Shown: positions 53,333-61,609, counted from the stretch's first letter. The stretch: DNA of 64,000 nt from Clostridium pasteurianum (GCF_001705235.1 NZ_MCGV01000001.1:3662181-3726180); one strand, 5' to 3'. A program made the numbers and translations. Notes: generated by a model not told the origin, from the sequence alone.

Positions 53333-53920
53333 ATGAAGTTAACGCAAAGACAAATTCAAAAAGAAGAAACAAGAAAGAAAATAATTCATTCAGCTTATGA
53401 GGAATTTTGTGAAAATGGTATTATAGCAACTAGAACTTCGGATATTGCAAAAAAGGCAGGGGTTTCTCATGGTACTATTTTTGCACATTTTAAAACGCAA
53501 GAAGAACTTATAAATGAAGTTGTTAATATATACAGTGAAAAGATGGTTCAGCGAACTCACGATATTTCCAGGGAAAAGGTTTCAGTTCAGGATCTTCTAA
53601 AAGCACATTTAGAGGGTATAGGTAAGTTTGAGGAGTTTTATATAAAGCTTGTTACTGAAGCAAAGATTTTGCCTGAAGACAGCAGAAATGCTTTTGTACT
53701 AATTCAATCGGCAGTTTGTAATCATTTGAGTGAAGTGCTTCAATCTGAAATTGAAAATGGGAAGATAAAAAACTTGCCAATAAATTTTATATTTAATACC
53801 TGGATTGGAATTTTAAATTACTATCTTGAAAACAAGGATTTGTTTGCACCAGATGGTTCTATTGTAAAAAGATATGGTAAGAAACTTATAGAATATTTTA
53901 TGCAGCTCATTTCTAAATAA
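53333..53920 (+). CDS. TetR-family regulator of the zinc-ribbon gene
   Basis: Protein of 195 aa. The helix-turn-helix is KIIHSAYEEFCENGIIATRT, then SDIAKKAGVSHGTIFAHFKT; the rest is a helical ligand domain. I chose ATG 53333, since a promoter and operator occupy 53271-53326 and an upstream GTG at 53288 would start within them. GGAGACGG lies before the ATG. A near-identical promoter and operator stand before the zinc-ribbon gene 1 kb downstream, so the two form a small regulon. Confidence 0.88.
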   Translation: MKLTQRQIQKEETRKKIIHSAYEEFCENGIIATRTSDIAKKAGVSHGTIFAHFKTQEELINEVVNIYSEKMVQRTHDISREKVSVQDLLKAHLEGIGKFEEFYIKLVTEAKILPEDSRNAFVLIQSAVCNHLSEVLQSEIENGKIKNLPINFIFNTWIGILNYYLENKDLFAPDGSIVKRYGKKLIEYFMQLISK

Positions 53921-54010
53921 GAAAAATTAAAGAAGTGGTTGTCGCATTAAAAGTTAATAATTCGCTTTTGGAGTAAAGCAAGGTAAAAATTTACCTTGCT
54001 TTTATTCTAA

Positions 54011-54281
54011 GCGAAGTAATAAGATTTTGTCTTAAATTATAAAAAAACTTAGATGTTTTAATTTGTCTGGGTATTATCATATGCGAGGCTTGGGCTTTAG
54101 CCCATTATCCTTCTTTACTTCAAATAGGCACTCTTTAAATTACATAAGAGCTTCAGTCAACCGTCTGTTAAGCTAAAAAGTGCCTATATTAGATTAAGAA
54201 GGATAATGGGTCTACGACCCAAACCCCAGTTATGATAAGTCTTATGAGTTTTATTTAATGTTCTAAAATACTGTTACTTCA
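54011..54281. repeat. Chimeric palindrome: type I outer arms around a type II core
   Basis: GCGAAGTAATAAGATTTTGT (54011 on) and the right end AAATACTGTTACTTC are type I arms. The left strand runs into the type I core (ACTTAGATGTTTTAATTTG) and then, at about 54068, switches to the type II core TATTATCATATGCGAGGCTT. That core continues to CCCAAACCCCAGTTATGATA at about 54237, where type I sequence resumes. Inside, TAGGCACTC and AAGTGCCTA pair. The flank 53921-54010 holds more repeat debris (TTTTGGAGTAAAGC and a short hairpin). This accounts for the 474-bp gap. Confidence 0.88.
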
Positions 54282-54315
54282 TTTTATTTTTTTGTAACAA
54301 TTATATAATTTAAAG

Positions 54316-54371
54316 TTGACATGTTAAGGCAAAAAATATATAATGAGTGTAAAGTCAATGAGCATTAAGTC
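54316..54371 (+). promoter_or_regulatory. Consensus promoter plus 15-bp direct-repeat operator (zinc-ribbon gene)
   Basis: TTGACA (54316-54321), 17-bp spacer, TATAAT (54339-54344). Two 15-bp direct repeats follow from inside the -10 box: AATGAGTGTAAAGTC (54342-54356) and AATGAGCATTAAGTC (54357-54371). The 24 bases from 54342 match 21 of 24 at 53297. Confidence 0.87.
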
Positions 54372-54394
54372 AACATAATAAGGAGAGATAATTT

Positions 54395-54631
54395 ATGAAA
54401 AAATGTATTTCATGTGGTATGCCAATGAGTAAAAAAGAAGATTTTGCAATGGGGGATGAAAGCAAAGATTACTGCAAATATTGTGCTAGAAAAGATGGCA
54501 GCATGCAGTCATATGATGAAAAACTTAAAGGTACTACAGAATTTATAATTAGAACTCAAGGGTTTGATGAAAAAGCAGCTTTAAAAATTGCAAAGGAAAC
54601 AATGTCTAAGCTTCCTGCATGGAGAAAATAA
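54395..54631 (+). CDS. Small zinc-ribbon protein
   Basis: Protein of 78 aa. Two C-x2-C pairs, CISCGMPM and CKYCARKDG, form the zinc ribbon (family of putative zinc-ribbon proteins, Zn_ribbon_2-like). A helical C-terminus (FDEKAALKIAKETMSKLP) follows. Such proteins are often near TetR or AraC regulators and their role is unclear. AAGGAGAG lies 9 bp before the ATG. It is the likely target of the TetR protein at 53333. Confidence 0.85.
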   Translation: MKKCISCGMPMSKKEDFAMGDESKDYCKYCARKDGSMQSYDEKLKGTTEFIIRTQGFDEKAALKIAKETMSKLPAWRK

Positions 54632-55014
54632 TTATATTTGAAACTTATTTGAATAATATTATTTAAATGAGTTAAAGTAGTAAAAAAGTTTTATTAAAAA
54701 TGGCAATATAAAAATAATCCATTTAATTTAAATAAATGGATTATTTTTATATGTAAATTTATGCACATATATTTTACAATAAAATACAATATTTTTTATA
54801 AAAAAATTAAAAAAGGTGGAAATATAATAGATACAGTGATAATATATAGAATGACAAGCAAAATATTATTTCTATAGTCTTATATGTAAAAAAAAGTAAA
54901 ATATTTTAAAGCTTATTATTAAAAAATGCACATTGAGTAAAAATATAATTTGCTCTCTATGTATTTTGAAATTTTATATAATTTTAAAATGGTCAGTTAT
55001 GGAGGAAATTTAAT
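54632..55014. terminator. Intergenic stretch with one terminator hairpin
   Basis: AAAATAATCCATTTA (54711-54725) and TAAATGGATTATTTT (54733-54747) form a 15-bp stem with T-rich flanks, probably ending the zinc-ribbon transcript. The remaining 260 bp are extremely A+T-rich with no recognisable feature apart from the promoter that the next gene needs. Confidence 0.7.
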
Positions 55015-55239
55015 ATGAAAAACAGTAGTTTGAAATTACTAACTAAATTAGTTTACTTTGATTTGTGTTTGCAAGTAGAACAAAATATGAAATTAGATTT
55101 TTTAAAAAATTATAATATAACAAATATTCCAAATGGCGCCCCAAAGAATGAGGAAAATATCACAGCGGAATGGACAAGTACACTACAGGCTATAAGGGAT
55201 TATAGTTTTAATGAAAAAAGAAAAAAGCTTGTGGATTAA
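55015..55239 (+). CDS. Short protein, perhaps a truncated lipase-toxin N-terminus
   Basis: Protein of 74 aa, with GGAGG 7 bp before the ATG. The C-terminal AEWTSTLQAIRDYS resembles the TEWRNTFQAIKNTP of the lipase at 62542, and the opening LLTKLVYFDL resembles the first helix of DUF2974/Mbeg1-like lipases. It ends where the hydrolase core would begin. It may be a decayed lipase-toxin gene or an independent small protein. Confidence 0.4.
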   Translation: MKNSSLKLLTKLVYFDLCLQVEQNMKLDFLKNYNITNIPNGAPKNEENITAEWTSTLQAIRDYSFNEKRKKLVD

Positions 55240-55495
55240 GGTTTTAAAATAATATTTCTATAAAAAATCATATTCATGGGATAAAAGGGCAAAAATAAAA
55301 TTTAGTTACGACAATTTTATAGGGAGCTCATTCAGATGGTAAAATTTTTTGATATAATATAGTTATAATATTTTTATGATTAGGGAGTTTTCGTGAGAAA
55401 TGAATGTGAATTATAGGAGACGATATTTTCTGGGATTTTTCACATAAAATGCAATTATATTAGAATTAACTTTATTGTTAAAAGGGGAATGGTTA

Positions 55496-56239
55496 ATGGA
55501 AGATACTAAAAATGGTAAATCTAATGCCGAAAAATTTATTGGAATTTACAACGAAATAGATAGATATATGCGAAAAAGTCTGGATGAAGATGAAAGAATA
55601 GGTCATGTTGATTTAATAAAAAAGATGGTCAAAAAAAGTAGGGTATTTGCTAAAAACAAAGATGAATTGATGCTTTTCGCTAGGCTTAGAAATTCAATAG
55701 TGCATAACCCATATAATAGTGAAATAGATCCAATTGCTGAACCGCATGAGAAGATTGTTATTAAATATAAAGATATACGTGATAAAGTTCTTGATCCAGC
55801 AAGGGCATTAGACACTATTGCAGTAACGGGCAAAAAAATTTATTCCGTGACAGAGGAAGAATTTGTAGTTGATGTTATGGAAATCATGAAAGATAATGGA
55901 TATGCTAATGTACCTGTAGTTGATAATGAAGGACTAATAAAAGGTGTGTTCAGTGAAAATACAGTTTTTTCTTATATAATTGAAAATGATGGAGTGCAAA
56001 TTAAGCGAAGTACTAGAATAAGTGAATTTAAAGAATTTATACCTATGGAAAAGCATGAAAGTGAATTCTTCATCTTTGTTCCCAAAGACAGTCTTGTAGT
56101 AGAAGTTGAAGAACTATTTCAAAAAAGGCTTAAAGGTAAGAAAAAATTAGCCTTAGTATTTATTACTGAAACAGGTAAGGTTAAAGAAAAAATTTTAGGA
56201 CTTATCACAGCATGGGACATTGCTTCAAATTATAAATAA
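55496..56239 (+). CDS. HEPN-like N-terminal domain fused to CBS pair
   Basis: Protein of 247 aa. Residues 1-85 are helical and contain LFARLRNSIVHNPY with R65-x4-H70, the R-x4-6-H motif of HEPN domains, often RNase centres. Residues about 105-245 hold two CBS repeats (YSVTEEEFVVDVMEIMKDNG, YANVPVVDNEGLIKGVFSEN, then ILGLITAWDIA), which usually bind adenosine nucleotides. It may be an adenylate-sensing RNase or a signalling protein. The start at 55496 follows AAGGGG; a TTG upstream would add seven residues. It is unclear whether the HEPN part is catalytic. Confidence 0.65.
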   Translation: MEDTKNGKSNAEKFIGIYNEIDRYMRKSLDEDERIGHVDLIKKMVKKSRVFAKNKDELMLFARLRNSIVHNPYNSEIDPIAEPHEKIVIKYKDIRDKVLDPARALDTIAVTGKKIYSVTEEEFVVDVMEIMKDNGYANVPVVDNEGLIKGVFSENTVFSYIIENDGVQIKRSTRISEFKEFIPMEKHESEFFIFVPKDSLVVEVEELFQKRLKGKKKLALVFITETGKVKEKILGLITAWDIASNYK

Positions 56240-56524
56240 AATATGCAGCAGAAATTTAATGGCTTTCTGGCTTAATACTTAATAGTATATTAGTGAAATG
56301 TAAGAAAGATATCCATAACTTTTTGCCGCAGGTGAAATCAATCACCCACTGACGGGCGAAGCGATGTCAGCACACCACACTTCGTCTGATGGAAACCAGT
56401 TTAACTAATAAATGTATAATTTATTAGTTTTGATTGGGTTCTATTAGTTGCCCACCAACCGTTTAGTGGCGTATTCTTGCCCTCCCACACAAATTAATTC
56501 GAAATTTTTTTTATTTAGTGTTAC
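56240..56524. other. Gene-free stretch with a locally higher G+C island
   Basis: About 56325-56480 has visibly higher G+C than the surrounding sequence. It contains small hairpins: GGTGA-AATCAA-TCACC at 56331-56346, CTGAC...GTCAG around 56350-56370, and AACTAATAAAT...ATTTATTAGTT near 56403-56429. On the minus strand a short open stretch reads VGGQEYATKRLVGN-stop. It could be a fragment of a mobile element or a structured RNA; I do not recognise it. Confidence 0.35.
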
Positions 56525-56633
56525 AGCTCCATTAACTTATTTAAAGATCAAATGGTATAGATATCAAAGCAATTTATACTCCCCCCCGAAATTCCGTAGG
56601 TACGGAGGAATTTCTTCATTGCTTTTATTCTAA
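56525..56633. repeat. Composite flank block of the palindromic element
   Basis: ATTAACTTATTTAAAGATCA and GGTATAGATATCAAAG match the block at 7750-7790. AAATTCCGTAGGTACGGAGG with AATTT forms the shared short hairpin at 56589-56613. It leads straight into the type I element. Confidence 0.7.
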
Positions 56634-56824
56634 GCGAAGTAACAGTATTTTGGAAATAATTTAAATAAAATTCAATAAGTCTTGTTTCAAATTATAAAAG
56701 GACTTAGAAATTTTAATTTGTCTGAGCATTTTTTCAGCGAGTTATTAAAATTTCTTAGTCCTTTTATAATTTGAAACTTAGACTTATGAACTTTATTTAA
56801 TGTTTTAAAATACTGTTACTTCGC
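56634..56824. repeat. Full type I palindromic element
   Basis: 191 bp, GCGAAGTAACAGTATTTTGG to AAAATACTGTTACTTCGC. Inner arms CAAATTATAAAAGGACTTAG and CTTAGTCCTTTTATAATTTG are perfect over about 20 bp, with the core TTTGTCTGAGC and CAGCGAGTTATTAAAA. It carries the stop codon (56816-56818) of the minus-strand gene. Confidence 0.92.
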
Positions 56825-57370
56825 TTTATTTATGATTTTGATTTGCACTTTTATAAGTATTTTTTCTAAAAGTTTATTATAAGTTAAAGCCCAAACAGGA
56901 TGATTGGGCAGAACAGGGTTTGGTTCGATTAAATTTTTTCGTTCATTTTCTATATATGCAGAAACAACATCTAGTTTTGATTTTGGACTGAATTTTGTGA
57001 TAGAGGATGCAACTGCGTTTATTTCAAAATCTATTCTTGTAGTTAAAAACTGTATATTACCGCTAATCGTATTTGAAATTATATTTGAAACGGTTTTATA
57101 AATTACGGTATTTTCCACATAACCATTTAAAATAATACTACCTTCCCATTTATCATTTACTTTTCTTATTGGTGATTGAATTTTTGAATTGGTTATTTTA
57201 ACGGTGTTTTTGGTACTGTCTATGGTTAGAATAGGTGAGTTTGGAGCATTTACAGTTAGTACGTTAACTATTAATTTTTCGTACTCGGCATTAAAAATGG
57301 TATCAGAGGCCTTATTTACTTTATCTATTATAGAATTTTTTTGTGTTAAAGCATCTTTATCATCATCCAT
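56816..57370 (-). CDS. Hypothetical protein of 184 aa
   Basis: I do not recognise the family. There is no signal peptide. The middle is rich in beta-strands (LIVNVLTVNAPNSPILTIDS, KWEGSIILNGYVENTVIYKT, IQFLTTRIDFEINAVASSIT) and the ends are charged helices. This is somewhat like DUF3794-type or phage-structural beta domains, but the match is not firm. AAGGAG lies 8 bp before the ATG. It ends NKAK-stop with the last codons inside the palindromic element. The upstream 283 bp contain a 23-bp perfect hairpin. Confidence 0.5.
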   Translation of the reverse strand: MDDDKDALTQKNSIIDKVNKASDTIFNAEYEKLIVNVLTVNAPNSPILTIDSTKNTVKITNSKIQSPIRKVNDKWEGSIILNGYVENTVIYKTVSNIISNTISGNIQFLTTRIDFEINAVASSITKFSPKSKLDVVSAYIENERKNLIEPNPVLPNHPVWALTYNKLLEKILIKVQIKIINKAK

Positions 57371-57406
57371 ATAAATTCTCCTTTAAAAATTGTATCTTGT
57401 ATATCA

Positions 57407-57458
57407 TATATGAAGAAAGACAAAATTATGTGAGTATAATTTTGTCTTTCTTCATATA
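57407..57458. other. Perfect 23-bp inverted repeat between divergent genes
   Basis: The arms 57407-57429 (TATATGAAGAAAGACAAAAT plus TAT) and 57436-57458 are exact complements, with a 6-nt loop GTGAGT. It lies 37 bp upstream of the minus-strand gene and 196 bp before the FHA gene. A terminator is unexpected before two divergent genes, so it may end an unseen small RNA or serve as a large operator. Confidence 0.75.
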
Positions 57459-57653
57459 TATTTTCTTACTGAATTGTTTTGTCATAATGTTAGCATCATT
57501 ATATTTATGATTTATATAAAAATATTAAATAATAAGTTTAATCATATATAAAAAAATCAAAAAAACATGGAAATATGATTAGAAATGTGGTATTATGTGG
57601 TACAGGATAAAATATATAATATCCTATCATATACTTGGATGGTGAGCTAATAC

Positions 57654-59018
57654 ATGCTTAATGTTATAGATAATATAGAATTTACTGGAGATAATTATGC
57701 TGCATTTACTATTAATTCTGAAAGTATAATAGACAATTATCAATTTTCTATTATAAACAGCAGCGGCAGTAACTTAATTAATTGTGTTAAGGACAGGTAC
57801 AAGGCAAATTGCATATTGTATTATATTGGAAACTATCTACCTCTTAAAAAATTCATAATGGAAAATATTTTTTCGCGTGAGGATTTTAAAAAACTTATAG
57901 AGCAAATAACCACTTCAGTTTTATGGATAAAAGATGAAAAGCTAATAATGTCTAATGTCTTTTTAGATATGAATTATGTTTTTGTTGATTCATATAGCCA
58001 TGATATTAAGATTGTATACATACCAGTTGCCTTGGATGAAAATATTAATTCTGTATCGGACGATTTTAGAAGTTTGCTTAAGGAAATAGTGACTATAAGC
58101 AAAACAAGAGATGCAAATGAACTGATTGGGTTTATATTGTCAAGTGTGAATGCGCCTATTTTTGATATTGTAGGTTTTCAAAAACAAATTATGAGTTTTA
58201 GTTACAAACCTAAGATAGAAGAAAATAAATCAAATGATAAAGTTAAAGGATTTGTAATAACTTTTTTAAGTGTGATTTTTTTATGTATTATTATTCCACT
58301 GCTTGGCAATATTTTAAATATTTCTTTTGTGAAAAATATTATTGATTATAAGGCTCTAGCTGCATTTTCGGTAATGTTTGGTATGAGTTCTATTTTGTCA
58401 TTTGTTTTATGTTTAGTAGTTGGAAATAAAAAATCAAAACAGAAGGCTGTAGAAGAGAATAAATCTGATTTTAATAATTTGAGCAGCATAAGAGTTCATG
58501 ACAGTATACCTAAGATGGTGGAAACCGGCAGTATAAGGTTAAAAAAAGAGAAAGACACAGATACAGCTAATTGCAGAGAGTATACGCCAGTTATTAATGA
58601 AGACTTCAACCTTGAAGATAGAAAATTTAGTAGACAAAAGTCACAGGAAATTTTGTGTCAGGATTCAGATGATGAAAACGGAACTAGAGTTTTATTTAAT
58701 GAAGGTGAAAGTGAAGAAACTAAAATGCCATATATCATTAAGTCTGGAGATGAGGGTGAAACAAATAGGATTTACATTGAAAAGGATGTTTTTAGAATAG
58801 GAAGAGATACAAGTGTTTCGGATTTTACAATTATGAAGCCTACAGTTTCTAAAAGTCATGCTGCTATATCCTGCGTTAATGGACAGTATTATCTTAGTGA
58901 TAATAATTCTAGTAATGGTACTTATTTAAATGGTGTGAAACTTGAACCCAATAAAATGTACAAGCTAAATCATGGAGATAGTATTATATTTGCAAAGGAA
59001 AATTATGAGTTTTTTTAA
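57654..59018 (+). CDS. DUF6382/FHA-domain membrane protein
   Basis: Protein of 454 aa. An N-terminal domain of about 190 residues (DUF6382-like) is followed by two membrane helices (about 200-222 and 233-257), a charged linker with NGTRVLF (Thr 344), and a C-terminal FHA domain (about 371-450). The FHA motifs are FRIGRDTSVSDF, VSKSHAAI and NNSSNGTYLNGVKL. FHA domains read phosphothreonine; NGTRVL may be such a site. In Firmicutes, proteins of this kind often belong to type VII secretion loci. It is 24 bp upstream of the lipoprotein genes, so one operon is likely. GGTGAG precedes the ATG. Confidence 0.82.
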   Translation: MLNVIDNIEFTGDNYAAFTINSESIIDNYQFSIINSSGSNLINCVKDRYKANCILYYIGNYLPLKKFIMENIFSREDFKKLIEQITTSVLWIKDEKLIMSNVFLDMNYVFVDSYSHDIKIVYIPVALDENINSVSDDFRSLLKEIVTISKTRDANELIGFILSSVNAPIFDIVGFQKQIMSFSYKPKIEENKSNDKVKGFVITFLSVIFLCIIIPLLGNILNISFVKNIIDYKALAAFSVMFGMSSILSFVLCLVVGNKKSKQKAVEENKSDFNNLSSIRVHDSIPKMVETGSIRLKKEKDTDTANCREYTPVINEDFNLEDRKFSRQKSQEILCQDSDDENGTRVLFNEGESEETKMPYIIKSGDEGETNRIYIEKDVFRIGRDTSVSDFTIMKPTVSKSHAAISCVNGQYYLSDNNSSNGTYLNGVKLEPNKMYKLNHGDSIIFAKENYEFF

Positions 59019-59042
59019 GATAAACATTGAAGGAGACAAAAG

Positions 59043-59867
59043 ATGAAAAAGAATAAAGTTTTATGCGTGATTTTAGTTTTATTAATTGTAGTAGTATCAA
59101 GTGGATGCAGCAGAGAATGGAAGGAAAGACATGTTGTAATTAAAGAGCAGGAAGCACTTGAGTATTTACAAAAGAAATATGGGAAAAAATTTGTGTGTGA
59201 AGGTTATTGCAAATCTAGAAAGGGTACAGACAATTCAAAAATGATAATGTACCCTAAGGACGATAAAACAAAACAATTTACAATTTCAAAAGAATATAGT
59301 CCCAAGTATGTTGAAGAAAACGGACAAAATGTACGTAAAGACGGATATGATTATGATGATGAGTACCCAGCCAGATTAGTTGAAAACATGATCGATGAAA
59401 GAATAAAGAATACAGTGGGAAGTCAATTCCCAGATATTAAATATGCTTCATATGTTTCAGTTTATGGAAATCTTAATGAACAGTATAAAAATAAAATTGA
59501 TTATGATAAGTTTATAAAACAAGAAGGAGAAACATCTGACATTAATATTACGGTTCTTGTTAATTATGGAGATAACTTTGATAAGAATAAAGAGGTTCAA
59601 GAAGCATATTCCTTTATGAAAAAAGTAATTGATGGAAAAATAGTAAATACCCCAATAAAAATAAAAGCTAGTTTTTACTTCGTTGATTCTGATAATTATA
59701 ACAAAGATGATATAAAAAGTGTACGATGTGATGACAATGACGTTAGTGATGATGTTGACACACGTGAGAAATATAATATAAAAGCTTCAGTTGATTTAGA
59801 ATCGGAAGATGGACTTAATTATAGTCAGGACATAAGAGACATTGAAAATAAAATGGATTCTTTTTAG
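59043..59867 (+). CDS. Lipoprotein paralogue 1 (possible lipase immunity protein)
   Basis: Protein of 274 aa. The signal peptide has the lipobox VSSGC. The mature part has EYLQKKYGKKFVCEGYCKSR, MYPKDDKTKQFTI and RLVENMIDERIKNTVGSQFP followed by DIKYASYVSVYG, motifs repeated in the next three genes. It is very close to paralogue 2 and more distant from 3 and 4. I do not recognise the family. It is anchored outside the cell, which fits an immunity protein against a secreted lipase, by comparison with TilA/TslA. AAGGAG lies 8 bp before the ATG. Confidence 0.75.
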   Translation: MKKNKVLCVILVLLIVVVSSGCSREWKERHVVIKEQEALEYLQKKYGKKFVCEGYCKSRKGTDNSKMIMYPKDDKTKQFTISKEYSPKYVEENGQNVRKDGYDYDDEYPARLVENMIDERIKNTVGSQFPDIKYASYVSVYGNLNEQYKNKIDYDKFIKQEGETSDINITVLVNYGDNFDKNKEVQEAYSFMKKVIDGKIVNTPIKIKASFYFVDSDNYNKDDIKSVRCDDNDVSDDVDTREKYNIKASVDLESEDGLNYSQDIRDIENKMDSF

Positions 59868-59919
59868 CGGATAATAGGTTAATATCGCTTTATTGTTTAA
59901 AGGGGAAAGGTGAGAAACA

Positions 59920-60753
59920 ATGAAAAAGAATAAAATTTTATGTGCTATTTTAGTTCTATTAATTGTAGTAATATCAAGTGGATGCAGCAAATCATGGAAA
60001 TGGAAGACAACCCATGTTGTAATTAAAGAGCAGGAAGCACTTGAGTATTTACAAAAGAAATATGGGAAAAAATTTGTGTGTGAAGGTTATTGCAAATCCG
60101 GCAGGAGTAGAGACACTTCAAAAATGATAATACACCCTAAGGACGATAAAACAAAAAGATTTACAATTTTAAAAGAATATAGTCCTACGTATGTTGAAGA
60201 AAACGGACGAGATGTACGTAAAGACGGCTATAGCTATGAGGATGATTACCCATCCAAATTAATTGAACCCATGATTGATAAAAGAATAAAGAATACAGTG
60301 GGCAGCCAATTTCCAGATGTTAAATATGCTTCATATATTTCAGATTGTGGAAATATTAATAATGATTACAAAGATAAAATTGATTATGATAATTTTATAA
60401 AACAAGAAGGAGAAACATCTGATATTAAGATTACGGTTCTTGTTAATTATGGAGATAACTTTGATAAAAATAAAGCGGCTCAAAAAGCATATTCATTTAT
60501 GAAAAAAGTAATTGATGGAAAACTAGTAAATACCCCAATAAAAATAAAAGCTAGTTTTTACTTCGTTGATTCTGGTAATTATAACAAAGATAATATAAAA
60601 AGTGTACGATGGGATGAAAATGATATTAGTGGTGAGTATGTTGATATACATGAAAAATATAATATAAAATATTCAGTTGATTTAGAATCGGAAGATGGAC
60701 TTAATTATAGTCAGGACATAAGAGACATTGAAAATAAAATGGATTCTTTTTAG
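59920..60753 (+). CDS. Lipoprotein paralogue 2
   Basis: Protein of 277 aa with lipobox ISSGC. It is nearly identical to paralogue 1 over most of its length, including the C-terminus SEDGLNYSQDIRDIENKMDS. The intergenic leader AATAGGTTAATATCGCTTTA is also repeated before the next gene, so the unit is a recent tandem duplication of gene plus leader. AAAGG and AGGTGAG precede the ATG. Confidence 0.75.
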   Translation: MKKNKILCAILVLLIVVISSGCSKSWKWKTTHVVIKEQEALEYLQKKYGKKFVCEGYCKSGRSRDTSKMIIHPKDDKTKRFTILKEYSPTYVEENGRDVRKDGYSYEDDYPSKLIEPMIDKRIKNTVGSQFPDVKYASYISDCGNINNDYKDKIDYDNFIKQEGETSDIKITVLVNYGDNFDKNKAAQKAYSFMKKVIDGKLVNTPIKIKASFYFVDSGNYNKDNIKSVRWDENDISGEYVDIHEKYNIKYSVDLESEDGLNYSQDIRDIENKMDSF

Positions 60754-60805
60754 TGAATAATAGGTTAATATCGCTTTATTGTTTAAACGTGAAAGGGGCG
60801 AAATA

Positions 60806-61591
60806 ATGAAAAAACGAAGGATACTCAGCGCAATATTAGTTTTATCAATGATGATAGGAGTGAGTGGATGTATGTCAAAGAATAAAGACTCGGATCCCCG
60901 TTATACAGGCGAAGAAGGAAAAATGGTTGAATACGCAGAGAAAAAATATGGACAGAAATTTGTAGCTGAAAGTTATGATGGTGGAGGAGCATACAAAAAT
61001 ATACAATTTCCAAATACAGTAATGTATCCAGAGGGGGATAAATTAAAGCCATTTATGGTAATAAAACAGGATAATAAGTATAGAGATGGCTATGCATTTA
61101 GGTTAGTTGAACCTATGGTAGATGAAAGAATAAAAAGCATAGTAGGCAATGAATTCCCTAATTTTAAGTATGCTACATTTATTACCGTAAATTTAGGTAG
61201 TGCAGAATTTACGGATAATAGTTATATAACTAAAATTAACTATGATGATTTTATAAAAAAAGAAGGAAATGAAGCTATTATTGAAATTAGAGTTTTTGTA
61301 AATTATGGTGATGAACTTGATAAGCATAAAGAGGCAGAAGAAATCCATTCTTTTATGCAAAAACTAATTGATAACAAATTAGTTAAAAGCAAAATGATAG
61401 TAAAAGCATGTTTCTATTTTGTTAATCAGAGTAACTACAATAAAATAAATGCAAAAAAATGTAGATATAATCATGCTGATAGAGAATTGTCTCAGGAATA
61501 CAATATAAATACGTTTAATACTTTAATATCACAGGATGGATTGAATTATAACGAGTCAGTGGAGGATATTGAAAAAAAATTTAATGACTAG
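60806..61591 (+). CDS. Lipoprotein paralogue 3
   Basis: Protein of 261 aa with lipobox GVSGC. The shared motif is MVEYAEKKYGQKFVAESYDG, followed by RLVEPMVDERIKSIVGNEFP. It aligns along its length with paralogues 1 and 2 but is clearly diverged, and is close to paralogue 4. The start at 60806 was chosen because AAAGGGG lies 8 bp upstream; a TTG-type start at 60779 would precede it. Confidence 0.75.
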   Translation: MKKRRILSAILVLSMMIGVSGCMSKNKDSDPRYTGEEGKMVEYAEKKYGQKFVAESYDGGGAYKNIQFPNTVMYPEGDKLKPFMVIKQDNKYRDGYAFRLVEPMVDERIKSIVGNEFPNFKYATFITVNLGSAEFTDNSYITKINYDDFIKKEGNEAIIEIRVFVNYGDELDKHKEAEEIHSFMQKLIDNKLVKSKMIVKACFYFVNQSNYNKINAKKCRYNHADRELSQEYNINTFNTLISQDGLNYNESVEDIEKKFND

Positions 61592-61609
61592 CTATGGAGG
61601 AAATTATTC

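Noticed and set aside
56448-56633. Plus-strand frame of 61 codons in the repeat flank
   Set aside because: It runs through the short hairpin and repeat block, lacks a ribosome binding site and resembles no protein.
54-56824. Palindromes considered as insertion sequences
   Set aside because: No copy holds a transposase-sized reading frame and no transposase gene is present anywhere in the window; at most they are non-autonomous.
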